Positions 36,804-45,483 of a DNA stretch of 64,000 nt are shown piece after piece. The stretch is from the NCBI GenBank assembly GCA_019635795.1, contig JAHBYV010000001.1, positions 186,001 through 250,000 of the forward strand. The letters run 5' to 3'. The notes beneath the pieces are model-generated. The model saw nothing but the letters and a program-made list of their open reading frames with translations. It searched no databases and had not been told where the DNA came from. The translations under genes and the position numbers were made by a program. Numbering within the stretch: the first letter of the stretch is position 1; each line of letters begins with the position of its first letter. This stretch comes from Rhizobiaceae bacterium (GTDB lineage Bacteria > Pseudomonadota > Alphaproteobacteria > Rhizobiales > Rhizobiaceae).

Positions 36804-38680
36804 GCCCGCAACTCCCGCATATCGACGTTTCGGCGCGCCAGCACGTAGTGACCGTTGCCAAGGTCCGCCGGCAGCAATGTATCCCGTTCGTCCGCTTTGA
36901 ACTGGGGTGCCCACGATTGTTCGGCGATGCTTGAGGAACGGATTTCGCCGAAATCCAACGGCTTGTCCAGATCGGGGAAGGGCACGGCCGCCAGCAGTGC
37001 CCGCGTGTATGGATGGACTGGCGCACGCATCAATATCTCGCGCGGAGCGATCTCGACAATCCGCCCAGCATACATAACCGCGATACGATCCGCCATGTAG
37101 TCAACGACCGCAAGGTTGTGAGATATAAATAAATATGTTAGTCCAAGATTCTTCTGCAAGTCTTTGAGAAGATTCAAAATCTGCGCCTGAACGGACACGT
37201 CCAGCGCGGACACTGGCTCGTCGCAAACAACAAGATCGGGACCGAGGGCTATCGCCCTTGCTATTCCAATGCGTTGCCGTTGACCGCCTGAAAAACTGTG
37301 CGGGTATCGCTTGATGTAACGCTTGTCGAGGCCGATAGCTTCCATCAACGCTTTAACCCGTTCCAACCGCGAACTTGAGTTGCCGCGCTTATGGATTTCA
37401 AGCGGCTCAGAAATGATATTCTGCACCGTCATGCGCGGTGAAAGCGAAGACACAGGGTCTTGGAATACCATCTGGATTTTTGTGCGCACCGTCTCCAGAT
37501 CATTGCCTGTTGCATTCAGCACATCGATGGAATTGCTCGCACCATTATAGGTGACTGACCCGCTGTCCGGTGTCAGGGCTCGCATGATGATTTTGCTGAC
37601 AGTAGTCTTGCCGCAGCCGCTTTCACCCACCAACCCGAGACATTCGCCGCGCTTGATGTCAAAGCTTACATCATCGACAGCTTTGACAGGCGCTTCTCCT
37701 TTTCCAAACCAGCCGGAGCTACGTGTGACGAACGATTTCGAAAGATTTTTGACCTGAAGAAGCACGTCGCCAGCCGGTCCGTCGTCCTTTTTTCTCCCAA
37801 GCAAATGCTCAACATTTACAGGTATTTCGCGCAATGCCTTGAGACGCTGGCCGGGCTTCATATCGAAATGGGGGACTGCGGCCATCAACCCTTTAAGGTA
37901 GGGGTGCTGTGGGTTGCGGAAAATATCCTCAACCGTCCCGGCTTCCATCACCTCGCCGTGGTACATGACCACAACCTCGTCCGCGACATTGGCAACAACG
38001 CCAAGGTCATGCGTGATGAGCAACATGGCCATATTCAGCTTCTGTTGAAGGTCGCGCAGCAATTGAAGGATCTGGGCTTGAATGGTCACGTCCAACGCAG
38101 TCGTGGGTTCATCTGCCACCAGCAAGGCAGGGCGGCAGATCAGAGCCATTGCGATCATCGCCCGCTGACGCAAGCCGCCGGAAAGCTCAAATGAATACAT
38201 ATCATAGGCGCGCTTGGGGTTCTTGAAACCAACATGCCCAAGCATCTCTTCCGTGCGCGCTCTTCGCTCTTCTTTCGGCAAATCGGTATGTATGGCCAAC
38301 ACTTCGCTGATCTGGTTTCCGATTGTGTGCAGCGGCGACAGCGACGTCATTGGCTCCTGGAATATCTTGGCAATACGGCTGCCGCGTAGTGCGCGGATTT
38401 CTTCCCCATCTGTCGGCATCTGTAGAATATCGACTGTTTGGACGGGAACTTGCGGGTCTGAAAAAAGGATGCGCCCGCTTGCCTGTGCGGTGTTAGGCAG
38501 AATGCCAAGCACTGCCTGACTGGTGACCGATTTCCCAGAACCGGATTCCCCGACGAGCGCAGTCACTTTACCCGGAAGAACGCGCAGGCTGGCGTTTCGA
38601 ACGGCCTCGATAGGGCCACCCATCGTGGCGAACGAGATGCCCAGATTTTCGATCCTGAGAAGATCTGTCGCAACCACCAT
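36800..38680 (-). CDS. ABC importer ATPase with two fused nucleotide-binding domains
   Basis: About 627 residues with two complete ABC domains as in YejF/GsiA. The first has Walker A GESGSGKSVTS, signature ELSGGLRQRAM and Walker B LLVADEPTTALD. The second (from about 310) has GESGCGKTTVSK, FSGGQRQRIGIARAIA and LVVCDEPVSALD. Oligopeptide-transporter C-terminal extensions follow each (PYLKGLMAAVPHFD, PYTRALLAAVPFPD). The ATG at 38680, with GAGG upstream, is preferred over the longer frame. It energises the adjacent importer and overlaps the binding-protein gene by four bases. Confidence 0.93.
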   Translation of the reverse strand: MVVATDLLRIENLGISFATMGGPIEAVRNASLRVLPGKVTALVGESGSGKSVTSQAVLGILPNTAQASGRILFSDPQVPVQTVDILQMPTDGEEIRALRGSRIAKIFQEPMTSLSPLHTIGNQISEVLAIHTDLPKEERRARTEEMLGHVGFKNPKRAYDMYSFELSGGLRQRAMIAMALICRPALLVADEPTTALDVTIQAQILQLLRDLQQKLNMAMLLITHDLGVVANVADEVVVMYHGEVMEAGTVEDIFRNPQHPYLKGLMAAVPHFDMKPGQRLKALREIPVNVEHLLGRKKDDGPAGDVLLQVKNLSKSFVTRSSGWFGKGEAPVKAVDDVSFDIKRGECLGLVGESGCGKTTVSKIIMRALTPDSGSVTYNGASNSIDVLNATGNDLETVRTKIQMVFQDPVSSLSPRMTVQNIISEPLEIHKRGNSSSRLERVKALMEAIGLDKRYIKRYPHSFSGGQRQRIGIARAIALGPDLVVCDEPVSALDVSVQAQILNLLKDLQKNLGLTYLFISHNLAVVDYMADRIAVMYAGRIVEIAPREILMRAPVHPYTRALLAAVPFPDLDKPLDFGEIRSSSIAEQSWAPQFKADERDTLLPADLGNGHYVLARRNVDMRELRA

Positions 38681-38742
38681 TCGCAACCTCAAACTCCGCA
38701 CGCATTGCCAGTGCAGAGTCGAGACTATCGGAATGAATGATG

Positions 38743-38756
38743 GCTGCCTAGGCAGC
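38743..38756. promoter_or_regulatory. 14-bp perfect palindrome between lyase and importer genes
   Basis: GCTGCC-TA-GGCAGC (fully self-complementary, 14 bases) lies 11 bases after the lyase stop and about 60 bases before the ATPase start. It could be an operator for the importer operon or an intercistronic hairpin; without a T-tract it is a poor terminator. Confidence 0.45.
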
Positions 38757-38767
38757 AAATAGGCTTG

Positions 38768-39721
38768 TTAAAACTGTGGACAGCTTCCCCCGGAAAGTAC
38801 ATCGGCACAATCCGGCGATCGACGGAACTTGTCGTAATAAACCACCCAGTCGTCTGAATGTCCCGCCCGGTATGGCCCAAACTTGAAGTATTGGTTTTTT
38901 CCCAAATCCTTGTCGTTGTGGCCGACCATCCCGGTGACTGTTACGATAGGCTTTCCGTTTGCGAATAATTCAACCCGGCCATCGCCTTCCGGTCCGGGAC
39001 GGGTGTAAATAGCGAAATCAATCCAGCCGGAGTCGGGTTTGGGAAGCGGGTTGTGCTGCACCACATTCATCCTGTCGGTACAGCCGGAATAGAGCTCGCC
39101 ATCTTTCCCGGTCCAATCAGGGTCTGCGGCAACCAGTGCACGCATCTGATTGGTGTCGGGCCGCAACCAGACGGGAACGCCGTTGGGCGCACAGATTCCG
39201 GCTTTTCCTGTTGGCTTCGCGTCGGAGAGGCCCGGCCTATAGTTCGTCTCAACGGTTACGTGCAGCTTTCCATTTAAGAGGCGTAGAGCCAGGAATGGGC
39301 TGAAATCTCCATCCGCGCCGGGGTCAATTTCCCGCTTCCATTGCGCAATAAGATAGCGGTGGTCGTCAGAGGGTATAGGTTCGGCGAGCTTAACTGCAAA
39401 CCCGTGCCAAACACCCTGATCGTAGGGAACGCGAAGGTCCGTCTTTTCCCAGATTTCCGCGCGCTCGCTACAGCGTTCATCTTCCACCGGGCACATGGCG
39501 CGCACGCTCAATTTTAACGCACCCTTGCCTTCGAACACTTCGTCGCCCTGGAACTCCACCTTTCCAGCCTGTTGTTCCTTGTTTTCACGGTAGTAAAGCC
39601 CACCCTCCGGGGCAAAATCGGTTCCTTCAAAGCCATCTGAAAGTTTGGCGCTTTGTGCCGAAGCTGGAAGGGCTATAAGCGTGGAAACTAATAGGGCGGC
39701 TGCTCTGATGGTGCGCTTCAC
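38768..39721 (-). CDS. secreted heparin-lyase-I-like polysaccharide lyase
   Basis: 317 residues with a Sec signal peptide (about 1-22, cut after ASA). The mature part has the features I associate with the Polysacc_lyase (PF14099, heparin lyase I-like) jelly-roll fold: FEGTDF near the start, RAEIWEKTDLRVPYDQGVWHGFAVKL (about 87-112), YLIAQWKRE, PFLALRLLNGKLHVTVE and IVYYDKFRRS-type WVVYYDKFRRS near the end. These enzymes cleave acidic glycans by beta-elimination in periplasm or outside. The start overlaps the cyclase stop (ATGA), so the two are translationally coupled. Substrate unknown; a uronic-acid polymer, possibly the host's own, is suggested by ugd and epimerase genes nearby. Confidence 0.78.
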   Translation of the reverse strand: MKRTIRAAALLVSTLIALPASAQSAKLSDGFEGTDFAPEGGLYYRENKEQQAGKVEFQGDEVFEGKGALKLSVRAMCPVEDERCSERAEIWEKTDLRVPYDQGVWHGFAVKLAEPIPSDDHRYLIAQWKREIDPGADGDFSPFLALRLLNGKLHVTVETNYRPGLSDAKPTGKAGICAPNGVPVWLRPDTNQMRALVAADPDWTGKDGELYSGCTDRMNVVQHNPLPKPDSGWIDFAIYTRPGPEGDGRVELFANGKPIVTVTGMVGHNDKDLGKNQYFKFGPYRAGHSDDWVVYYDKFRRSPDCADVLSGGSCPQF

Positions 39722-41052
39722 TGGAAATTCTTCTCCCCGTCTTCTACTTTTTGCGGCTTGCGATGGAGCAAGATAAGTCTCTCGGCATCTGACATGTGGA
39801 CAGCTTCGCGATCAATCGCAGCGCCGTCAAATTCATTGATGCTTGCTATTTCTGGTGTCAAAACTGTTACTTTACTGCGCAAACCGGCGAGTTTTTCCTC
39901 ACCGATTGTTTTCCATCTTTCTGATGAGCAGTAATCAGCGAACTCTTTGCTGGCTATCAAGCGGGTTGCATACTTCTTACTGAGGTTTTGCAAGCGGGAC
40001 GCTTCGTTTACCGCCGAGCCGAAAACCGAAAAGGTAAGCCGGTCGGACAAACCGACATTGCCAAACATGACGTTGCCGACATTCATGCCGATACCGAAGT
40101 TGATCGGGTCCTGTCCGTGCGCTGTACGTTTCTCGTTCAGCAGCTTCATGCGTCCCGCTGCGCTTTGTGCTGCGTGAAGCGCTGACAGGCACGCCTTTTC
40201 CGATGGAACACGGTGTCGTTCGCATGGAAAGAGGGCCAGAAAGCCATCACCCAGAAAGCTCAGAATTTGGCCACCGGCCCGATTGAATGGTGTCGCTATG
40301 GCATCGAAGAATTGGTTTAGCGTGTCGATATAAACCTCGCGCCCCGCCGTTTCGGCCAGTTTGGTGGAGCCGCGCATATCTGCAATGACAAGTGCGGCGC
40401 GTATCGTGTCGCCTTCGCCGCGCTTGATCTTCCCGTTCAGCACGCGCCGCCCGGCCTCTCCGCCGAGGTAAGTGCACATCATGTTGTCGGCAAGTTTGCT
40501 AAGAACAGCCATTTTGCAAGCCATGGCAAGATGGCTCTGCAAGCGCAGAAGCTCAGCTATCATTTCATCGCTGAACCCTGACGGATGGTCGGTGGCCCAC
40601 GAACCAATCATCCCCTTTTCCTGCGAACTGTCGAAGGAATGGCGAAATGCAATGTAGTCTGTTGCGCCAAGCGCCTTAAGGTCTTCAAATACCGGAAACT
40701 CCGGCACAATATCCGGATTTATCCGTCGCCGAAGATGCTCAAGATCATACTCGAACAGGTAATAATAGGGGCTTTGGGTGAAGCGCTCGGATGCTCCGTC
40801 GGCGCTCTTGCGAATGCCCTCTACTTCCATCTGCCTGCCGCGCACCCAGGTGAACCCGAGGGCATCATAAAGCGGGTGCAGCATGGAAAAGCTCATATGT
40901 GCCCGCAAAAGAGGCATTCCTGTCGCTGCAAGGCGGTCGCAAAAGCCGCAAACGATTTTTTCCAGACTGTCCCCGCGAAGAGCCGCACGGGTCAGCCATT
41001 CCGCCACCCTGTCCAGCATTATGCGCGAAACTTCATTTGAAGGTGGCAACAT
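39718..41052 (-). CDS. class III adenylate/guanylate cyclase-domain protein
   Basis: About 444 residues from the ATG at 41052 (GAGG ten bases upstream; longer frames are open). The N-terminal 200 residues form an unrecognised, probably sensory domain without membrane helices. The cyclase domain (about 215-385) has metal Asp in VIADMRGST (225) and FLGDGFLALF (269). Transition-state Asn and Arg lie in AVNEASRL (349, 353). The purine-specifying Lys and Asp positions are both Ser (QILSFLGD, VFGSAV), so nucleotide preference is unclear. It is coupled to the downstream lyase gene and follows the DUF3095 gene by about 50 bases. Confidence 0.85.
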   Translation of the reverse strand: MLPPSNEVSRIMLDRVAEWLTRAALRGDSLEKIVCGFCDRLAATGMPLLRAHMSFSMLHPLYDALGFTWVRGRQMEVEGIRKSADGASERFTQSPYYYLFEYDLEHLRRRINPDIVPEFPVFEDLKALGATDYIAFRHSFDSSQEKGMIGSWATDHPSGFSDEMIAELLRLQSHLAMACKMAVLSKLADNMMCTYLGGEAGRRVLNGKIKRGEGDTIRAALVIADMRGSTKLAETAGREVYIDTLNQFFDAIATPFNRAGGQILSFLGDGFLALFPCERHRVPSEKACLSALHAAQSAAGRMKLLNEKRTAHGQDPINFGIGMNVGNVMFGNVGLSDRLTFSVFGSAVNEASRLQNLSKKYATRLIASKEFADYCSSERWKTIGEEKLAGLRSKVTVLTPEIASINEFDGAAIDREAVHMSDAERLILLHRKPQKVEDGEKNFQ

Positions 41053-41104
41053 GTGTTCTGTCCTCGAAGAATGACAGTCTAGGTAGGAAGGCGAAAGAAC
41101 AACC

Positions 41105-42295
41105 TCAAGCTGCAATCTTTGATTTAAGATTCTCTGCTGCCATTGCGTAGCCGCCAGCAGCTCCGTCCACAAAATGAATGTGATCGGGAGCAAGAGGCGT
41201 TGCTACGATACATGTCATCAAAGCGGCATTCTGCTTGTGCAGGCCAAAACGGCAAACTCCGTCCCGTTCGGCATCAATGAGTTTCTTTTCCAGTTGCGCA
41301 AGGGTTGCTGCATCAATGTCGATGGTCATTTTCAGACCGTCATCGAATTTTCGAAAGTCCGAGTTTGCTGCAACGTCTCGCTTGTAACGCTCCGCATTGA
41401 ACCGACCGAGTGAGCGTCCCGTCTTGTCGCTGTAAATGTTAAGCGCGAGTTGAATGAGGATCCAGAGCTTATAAGCGAGGCGCCTGCCTTTAGGCGCAGC
41501 CGCGCGAGCCTCGATGTCCATGCCAACGCTTGGAAAGCTGTGGTGCGGACCATCCATGGGAACGGGATGCCCGCCACGCTCGCTTTGGCTTGCGATTTCT
41601 ATGAGGTCAGCGACCAAAGCGCTGAAACGCGGCAGGCTTTCAATCCCGGTTGGCATAGCAATAACTGATACGATCTCGCCGCGCCGCGCGTCGATAGGGT
41701 CCCAGCGGCAAGACAGGCCGGCAAGGTCTGGCCGTGTGCCGCTTGCTGCCGGCGCAACGCGATAACGCCCGGCCTTCATCTCCGCTTCCGCCCAGCTTGC
41801 GCCGCCGCCCGCGAACATGGCGTATGTGACGTGCTCCGACACCCGCATTCGCGCAACGCGAACATCAAGGCCAGTCTTGCGCACATCCTCAACCGGCACG
41901 AGCGCAGCGCGAAGCTCGAGCCCCAGCTCGTCCATGACCCAGGCCTGCACTGCGGCTAGTGCTTCCTGCGCGGGGGTCCGCGCCGTGTGCGGCAGGGCGA
42001 CAAGAGCCCCGTCGCCGCCAAACGCAAACGGCAGATCGCGCGATCCGATACGGTTGAGCAGGGCGGAAATGACGCTTGCGCCGGCGGTGTTCACCGCCTT
42101 GTAGCGACCGGCCGCGATTGCGTCGGTGGATTTGACGATATCAGCGCAAGCCAGAAGCCAGCCATCGGGAAGAGGCTCATAGCCGCCAAAATCCGTGACG
42201 TCCTCGAACGCCGCAAGGACGGGAAGGTTTTCGAGAAAAGACCTGTCGGCGTCAAAGCTGACCATGTAGTGATAGCTATCACAAGTTGAACCCAT
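41105..42295 (-). CDS. DUF3095 cyclase-like protein
   Basis: About 396 residues from the ATG at 42295; no good ribosome-binding site distinguishes it from 42265. Matches the DUF3095 family in my judgement. The N-terminal half resembles a class III cyclase palm: LLACADIVKST and FAFGGDGALVALP retain both metal-site Asp residues in the cyclase spacing. The later catalytic Asn/Arg motif is not evident. The C-terminal half (AYKLWILIQLALNIYSDKTGRSLGRFNAERYKRDVAANSDFRKFDD) is specific to the family. No signal or membrane segment. First gene of a presumed operon with the cyclase and lyase; divergent from the GT4 gene. Confidence 0.8.
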   Translation of the reverse strand: MGSTCDSYHYMVSFDADRSFLENLPVLAAFEDVTDFGGYEPLPDGWLLACADIVKSTDAIAAGRYKAVNTAGASVISALLNRIGSRDLPFAFGGDGALVALPHTARTPAQEALAAVQAWVMDELGLELRAALVPVEDVRKTGLDVRVARMRVSEHVTYAMFAGGGASWAEAEMKAGRYRVAPAASGTRPDLAGLSCRWDPIDARRGEIVSVIAMPTGIESLPRFSALVADLIEIASQSERGGHPVPMDGPHHSFPSVGMDIEARAAAPKGRRLAYKLWILIQLALNIYSDKTGRSLGRFNAERYKRDVAANSDFRKFDDGLKMTIDIDAATLAQLEKKLIDAERDGVCRFGLHKQNAALMTCIVATPLAPDHIHFVDGAAGGYAMAAENLKSKIAA

Positions 42296-42337
42296 CGTCG
42301 CGGCCAAAGGGATTTGACAAGGGTGCGAAATCGGACA

Positions 42338-43432
42338 ATGAGCGATCAAATGCGCATTGCTTTTTACGCTCCGCTCAAGGCGCCCGATCACCCCGTTCCT
42401 TCCGGAGACCGTCAGATGGCGCGTCTTCTGGTTGAAGCGCTGAGCAATTGCGGCCATCAGGTGGAATTGGTTTCCAGTTTGCGTTCTTTTTGCGCGACCA
42501 ACGATGCCGGGCACTACGAGCGCATATCAGCAGAGGCTGGACGCGAAATTGAACGTATAGCTGCTGCTTGGCGTGTGTCAGGCGCGCCGCAAGCGTGGTT
42601 TACCTACCATCCATATTACAAAGCACCGGATTTGCTTGGTCCACGCTTATCTCGCATAGCCCAAATTCCGTACTTCACGGCTGAGGCCTCATGGTCGCAT
42701 CGTCGCAATGAGGGCGCATGGCGGGAAACACAAGCGCTGGTTGCCGAGGCGGTTGGGATGGCAACGGCCAATCTGTGCTTTACCGCTCGAGATAAAAACG
42801 GTTTGCAGGCTATCTGCCCGAACGCGCGGCTGGCTTCTTTTCCCCCTTTCATCAAGCCATCGCCGATCTTTAAACAAGCCAGTAGTGGCACAAGGCTCGT
42901 CACGGTCGCCATGATGCGCCCGGGAGACAAGCTGGAAAGCTATCGAATGCTTGCCAGCGCGCTTGAGCAAATCGCAGATATTGAATGGACGTTGACGATT
43001 GTTGGTTCTGGCCCCGCCGAACAATGGGTCCGTCAGGCTTTCGCCGCGCTTCCGTCGAAGCGGTTGCATTGGCTTGGCGAAGTGCCACCGCACGAGGTTC
43101 CAGCGATCTTGTCGGGTTTGGATATATATGTCTGGCCCGGATTTGGCGAAGCCTACGGCTTAGCCTATCTGGAGGCGGGAGCAGCAGGGCTTCCGGTTGT
43201 GGCGCAAAATATTGCTGGCGTTCCGGAGGCCGTTCGCGATGGTGTAACAGGTTTGCTGACCGAGGCAGGTAGCGTCGAAGCATTTGCCAGCGCAATATCT
43301 CGGATGTTGATCGATCCCGAACTGCAGGTAAAACTGGGTCAGCGGGGCAGGGCATTCGCGAACAGCGAAAGATCAATGAGTGCTGCGGTAGCGCGCCTCA
43401 ATGCCATTCTGGCGGAGGCTCTTCATGAATGA
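42338..43432 (+). CDS. GT4 family glycosyltransferase
   Basis: About 364 residues from ATG 42338; a TTG at 42314 and an ATG at 42350 are alternatives. Retaining GT-B enzyme: MRIAFYAPLKAPDHPVPSGDRQMARLL opens the acceptor domain, and PGFGEAYGLAYLEAGAAGLPVVAQNIAGVPEAV (about 265-297) is the donor-site E-x7-E motif region. Substrates unknown. Its end overlaps the deacetylase start by eight bases, so both act in one pathway, probably making and trimming the same glycan. Confidence 0.88.
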   Translation: MSDQMRIAFYAPLKAPDHPVPSGDRQMARLLVEALSNCGHQVELVSSLRSFCATNDAGHYERISAEAGREIERIAAAWRVSGAPQAWFTYHPYYKAPDLLGPRLSRIAQIPYFTAEASWSHRRNEGAWRETQALVAEAVGMATANLCFTARDKNGLQAICPNARLASFPPFIKPSPIFKQASSGTRLVTVAMMRPGDKLESYRMLASALEQIADIEWTLTIVGSGPAEQWVRQAFAALPSKRLHWLGEVPPHEVPAILSGLDIYVWPGFGEAYGLAYLEAGAAGLPVVAQNIAGVPEAVRDGVTGLLTEAGSVEAFASAISRMLIDPELQVKLGQRGRAFANSERSMSAAVARLNAILAEALHE

Positions 43433-44165
43433 ACCGACCGAAATATGGGAACCGTTGCGTGAAGTGCTGCGGGAGGCTCGGAGGCAGGGGCATGGAGTCC
43501 AGTTCTGGTTGCGTGACGATGATGCTGTCGAACCAACCCCTGCACTGGACAGGTTGTTGAACCTTTGTGATGAGTGGCGCGTTCCACTTGTGCTGGCTGT
43601 CATACCGCAGCCGACCGGTAACGCTCTGGCTGACCGCCTTGCGGCGTTCAACACGGTCAGCGTTGCTGTCCACGGTTGGGCGCATCTCAATCATGCTTTG
43701 CCGGGAGAAAAGAAGCAGGAGTTAGGAAGGCATCGCCCGGCGAGTACTATAATTGGAGAGTTGCGGGAGGGCCTCGAAAAGCTGAAAGGCCTCTATGGTT
43801 CGCGCGCAATCCCGATGCTGGTTCCGCCCTGGAACCGAATTGATCCCGATCTTGTTCCCCGCCTGAAGGATGCGGGGTTTACGACGCTATCGACATACGG
43901 TCCAAAGAAGATGCGCGACGTTCAAGTCATGAACAGCACTGTGGACGTGATTGACTGGCATGGAACTCGCGGATGCGTCGATCACGCCCGGTTGGTCGGC
44001 CAGATCGTGCAGCAGGTGAGATCAGGAGAGACCATTGGAATTCTGACTCACCATCTGGTTCACGACGAAGCGGTGTGGTTGTTCCTGCAACGTTTATTCG
44101 ACACGACAAGAGCCTACAACGTAGAATGGCTCTCGTCGGAAAAACTGCTCAAATCTCCAGAGTAA
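43425..44165 (+). CDS. polysaccharide deacetylase-like protein (CE4/NodB superfamily)
   Basis: About 246 residues from ATG 43425 with GGAGG four bases upstream. FWLRDDDAVEPTPALDRLL has the catalytic/metal Asp pair, VAVHGWAHLNHA the metal His region, and MLVPPWNRIDPDLVPRLKDAGFTTLSTYG the PPWN motif of a NodB-like TIM barrel. No signal peptide is seen, so it may act in the cytosol on a lipid- or nucleotide-linked sugar. Translationally coupled to the GT4 gene. Some members of the superfamily lack activity, so the reaction is inferred. Confidence 0.82.
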   Translation: MNEPTEIWEPLREVLREARRQGHGVQFWLRDDDAVEPTPALDRLLNLCDEWRVPLVLAVIPQPTGNALADRLAAFNTVSVAVHGWAHLNHALPGEKKQELGRHRPASTIIGELREGLEKLKGLYGSRAIPMLVPPWNRIDPDLVPRLKDAGFTTLSTYGPKKMRDVQVMNSTVDVIDWHGTRGCVDHARLVGQIVQQVRSGETIGILTHHLVHDEAVWLFLQRLFDTTRAYNVEWLSSEKLLKSPE

Positions 44166-44970
44166 GGCCGTCTCGAGCCGCAAAAGCCCCTGAAAATTCT
44201 GCTTTGGCCAACCGCTCATGAGCCTCAAGCTCCCCGTCGGTGCGCGCGGGGTCATGGTGAAACATCGCAAGACGCTTTGCACCGGCCGCCCTGCACAATT
44301 TCACGCCTTGCTGCCAGGTGGAATGACCAAAGCCGACACGGAAGGGCATTTCCTGTTCGGTATAGGTGCAGTCATAGATCGCCAGATCTGCACCGTTCAT
44401 CAAAGACAGAACCGCAGGATCAAGCTCGTCGCAGAGGTGCTCCGTGTCGCTCACATAGGCGACCGCCTTTCCTCCCCATTCAACCCGATACCCGATACAT
44501 CCGCCCGGATGGTTCAGGCTTGCGGTGCGAACCACAACATCGGGCTGCGGGGTCAGCACATCCGTAGAGCGAAAATCACGCCACTGAAATTTTGCTTGGC
44601 AAATGTCGATCTTCCCCGGGAACCAGGGTGGTGTGATGAAGCTCTCAACCATTTCGCGTGTGCTCATGCGCCCGGCCAGATGGCCGGACCACGTGGTCAG
44701 CCTTGTGCTCTTGCCGTAAAGCGGCCCGAAGAACGGGAACCCAAGAATATGGTCGTAGTGGCAATGGGTAAAAAAGAGGTCGAGTTTCCCGACGCCCTCC
44801 CGTTGCAGGCTTTCACCCAAGGGCCGAATTCCTGATCCCGCATCGAAAACAAGCAGATGTTCACCGCAACGCATCTCGATGCAGGCTGTATTGCCGCCAT
44901 ACCGGATGTATTCTGGCCCTGAAACCGGGACGCTGCCGCGCACTCCCCAAAACTTTACACGAAAACCCAT
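44149..44970 (-). CDS. MBL-fold metallo-hydrolase (PhnP/COG1235-like)
   Basis: 273 residues. GVRGSVPVSGPEYIRYGGNTACIE is a signature of the COG1235 group. The metal-binding HCHYDH (residues 69-74), NHPGG, SDTEH and MFHHDP supply the dinuclear site. Known relatives include phosphodiesterases acting on cyclic phosphates and RNA, so a cyclic-nucleotide phosphodiesterase is an attractive guess next to a cNMP-binding protein, but unproven. Last gene of the minus-strand operon with the pseudo-ABC protein; its end overlaps the convergent deacetylase by 17 bases. Confidence 0.85.
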   Translation of the reverse strand: MGFRVKFWGVRGSVPVSGPEYIRYGGNTACIEMRCGEHLLVFDAGSGIRPLGESLQREGVGKLDLFFTHCHYDHILGFPFFGPLYGKSTRLTTWSGHLAGRMSTREMVESFITPPWFPGKIDICQAKFQWRDFRSTDVLTPQPDVVVRTASLNHPGGCIGYRVEWGGKAVAYVSDTEHLCDELDPAVLSLMNGADLAIYDCTYTEQEMPFRVGFGHSTWQQGVKLCRAAGAKRLAMFHHDPARTDGELEAHERLAKAEFSGAFAARDGLTLEI

Positions 44971-45033
44971 CTGCCTCAGCTTTATTTACCCGACGCCTGC
45001 ACCCTAATTCGCCAGCCTGAATATGGCGAGGCC

Positions 45034-45483
45034 TCAATGATGCGCACGCGCCTCCGCCAGCTCGGCGGTGGTGTTGGAAAGACGCATTGCAAGCACGCGG
45101 ACAATTTCGATCGTCATTTCCGGGAATTCGTGCAGCATCCGCAAGAAGTGATCCTTGCGGATACGCAAAGTTTCCACCCGACCGTTGGCGCGAACAGTTG
45201 CAGTGCGCGAGACGTCGCAGAGTATGGCAATCTCACCCACAATCGAGTTCGGCTCGACAACAGCAACAACAATCGGGCCGGCCTCAGATTCCACGACAAC
45301 ATCTGCCTTCCCGGTCAAGATGACATAGGCCGCGTCGCCCTCATCGCCTTGCCGGAAAAGTACCTGGCCGTCGTTGTAATTGACCCTTTCAGACGTAAAG
45401 GCGAGCAGCTTGAGCTTTGAAGGCTCAATACCGGAGAAAAGCGGCACTTGCCTTAGCATTCCGACTTCTTCTTTGAGCATCAT
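45034..45483 (-). CDS. stand-alone cyclic-nucleotide-binding protein
   Basis: 149 residues, one CAP-type cNMP-binding domain and no helix-turn-helix or enzymatic domain. LFSGIEPSKLKLLAF, DGQVLFRQGDEGDAAYVILTGKADV and the phosphate-binding cassette IVGEIAILCDVSRTATVRA (with Gly-Glu and Arg-Thr-Ala retained, about 82-100) indicate real ligand binding. It resembles regulatory subunits more than transcription factors. Its ATG overlaps the stop of the pseudo-ABC gene, suggesting it gates or senses for that protein. Confidence 0.88.
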   Translation of the reverse strand: MMLKEEVGMLRQVPLFSGIEPSKLKLLAFTSERVNYNDGQVLFRQGDEGDAAYVILTGKADVVVESEAGPIVVAVVEPNSIVGEIAILCDVSRTATVRANGRVETLRIRKDHFLRMLHEFPEMTIEIVRVLAMRLSNTTAELAEARAHH

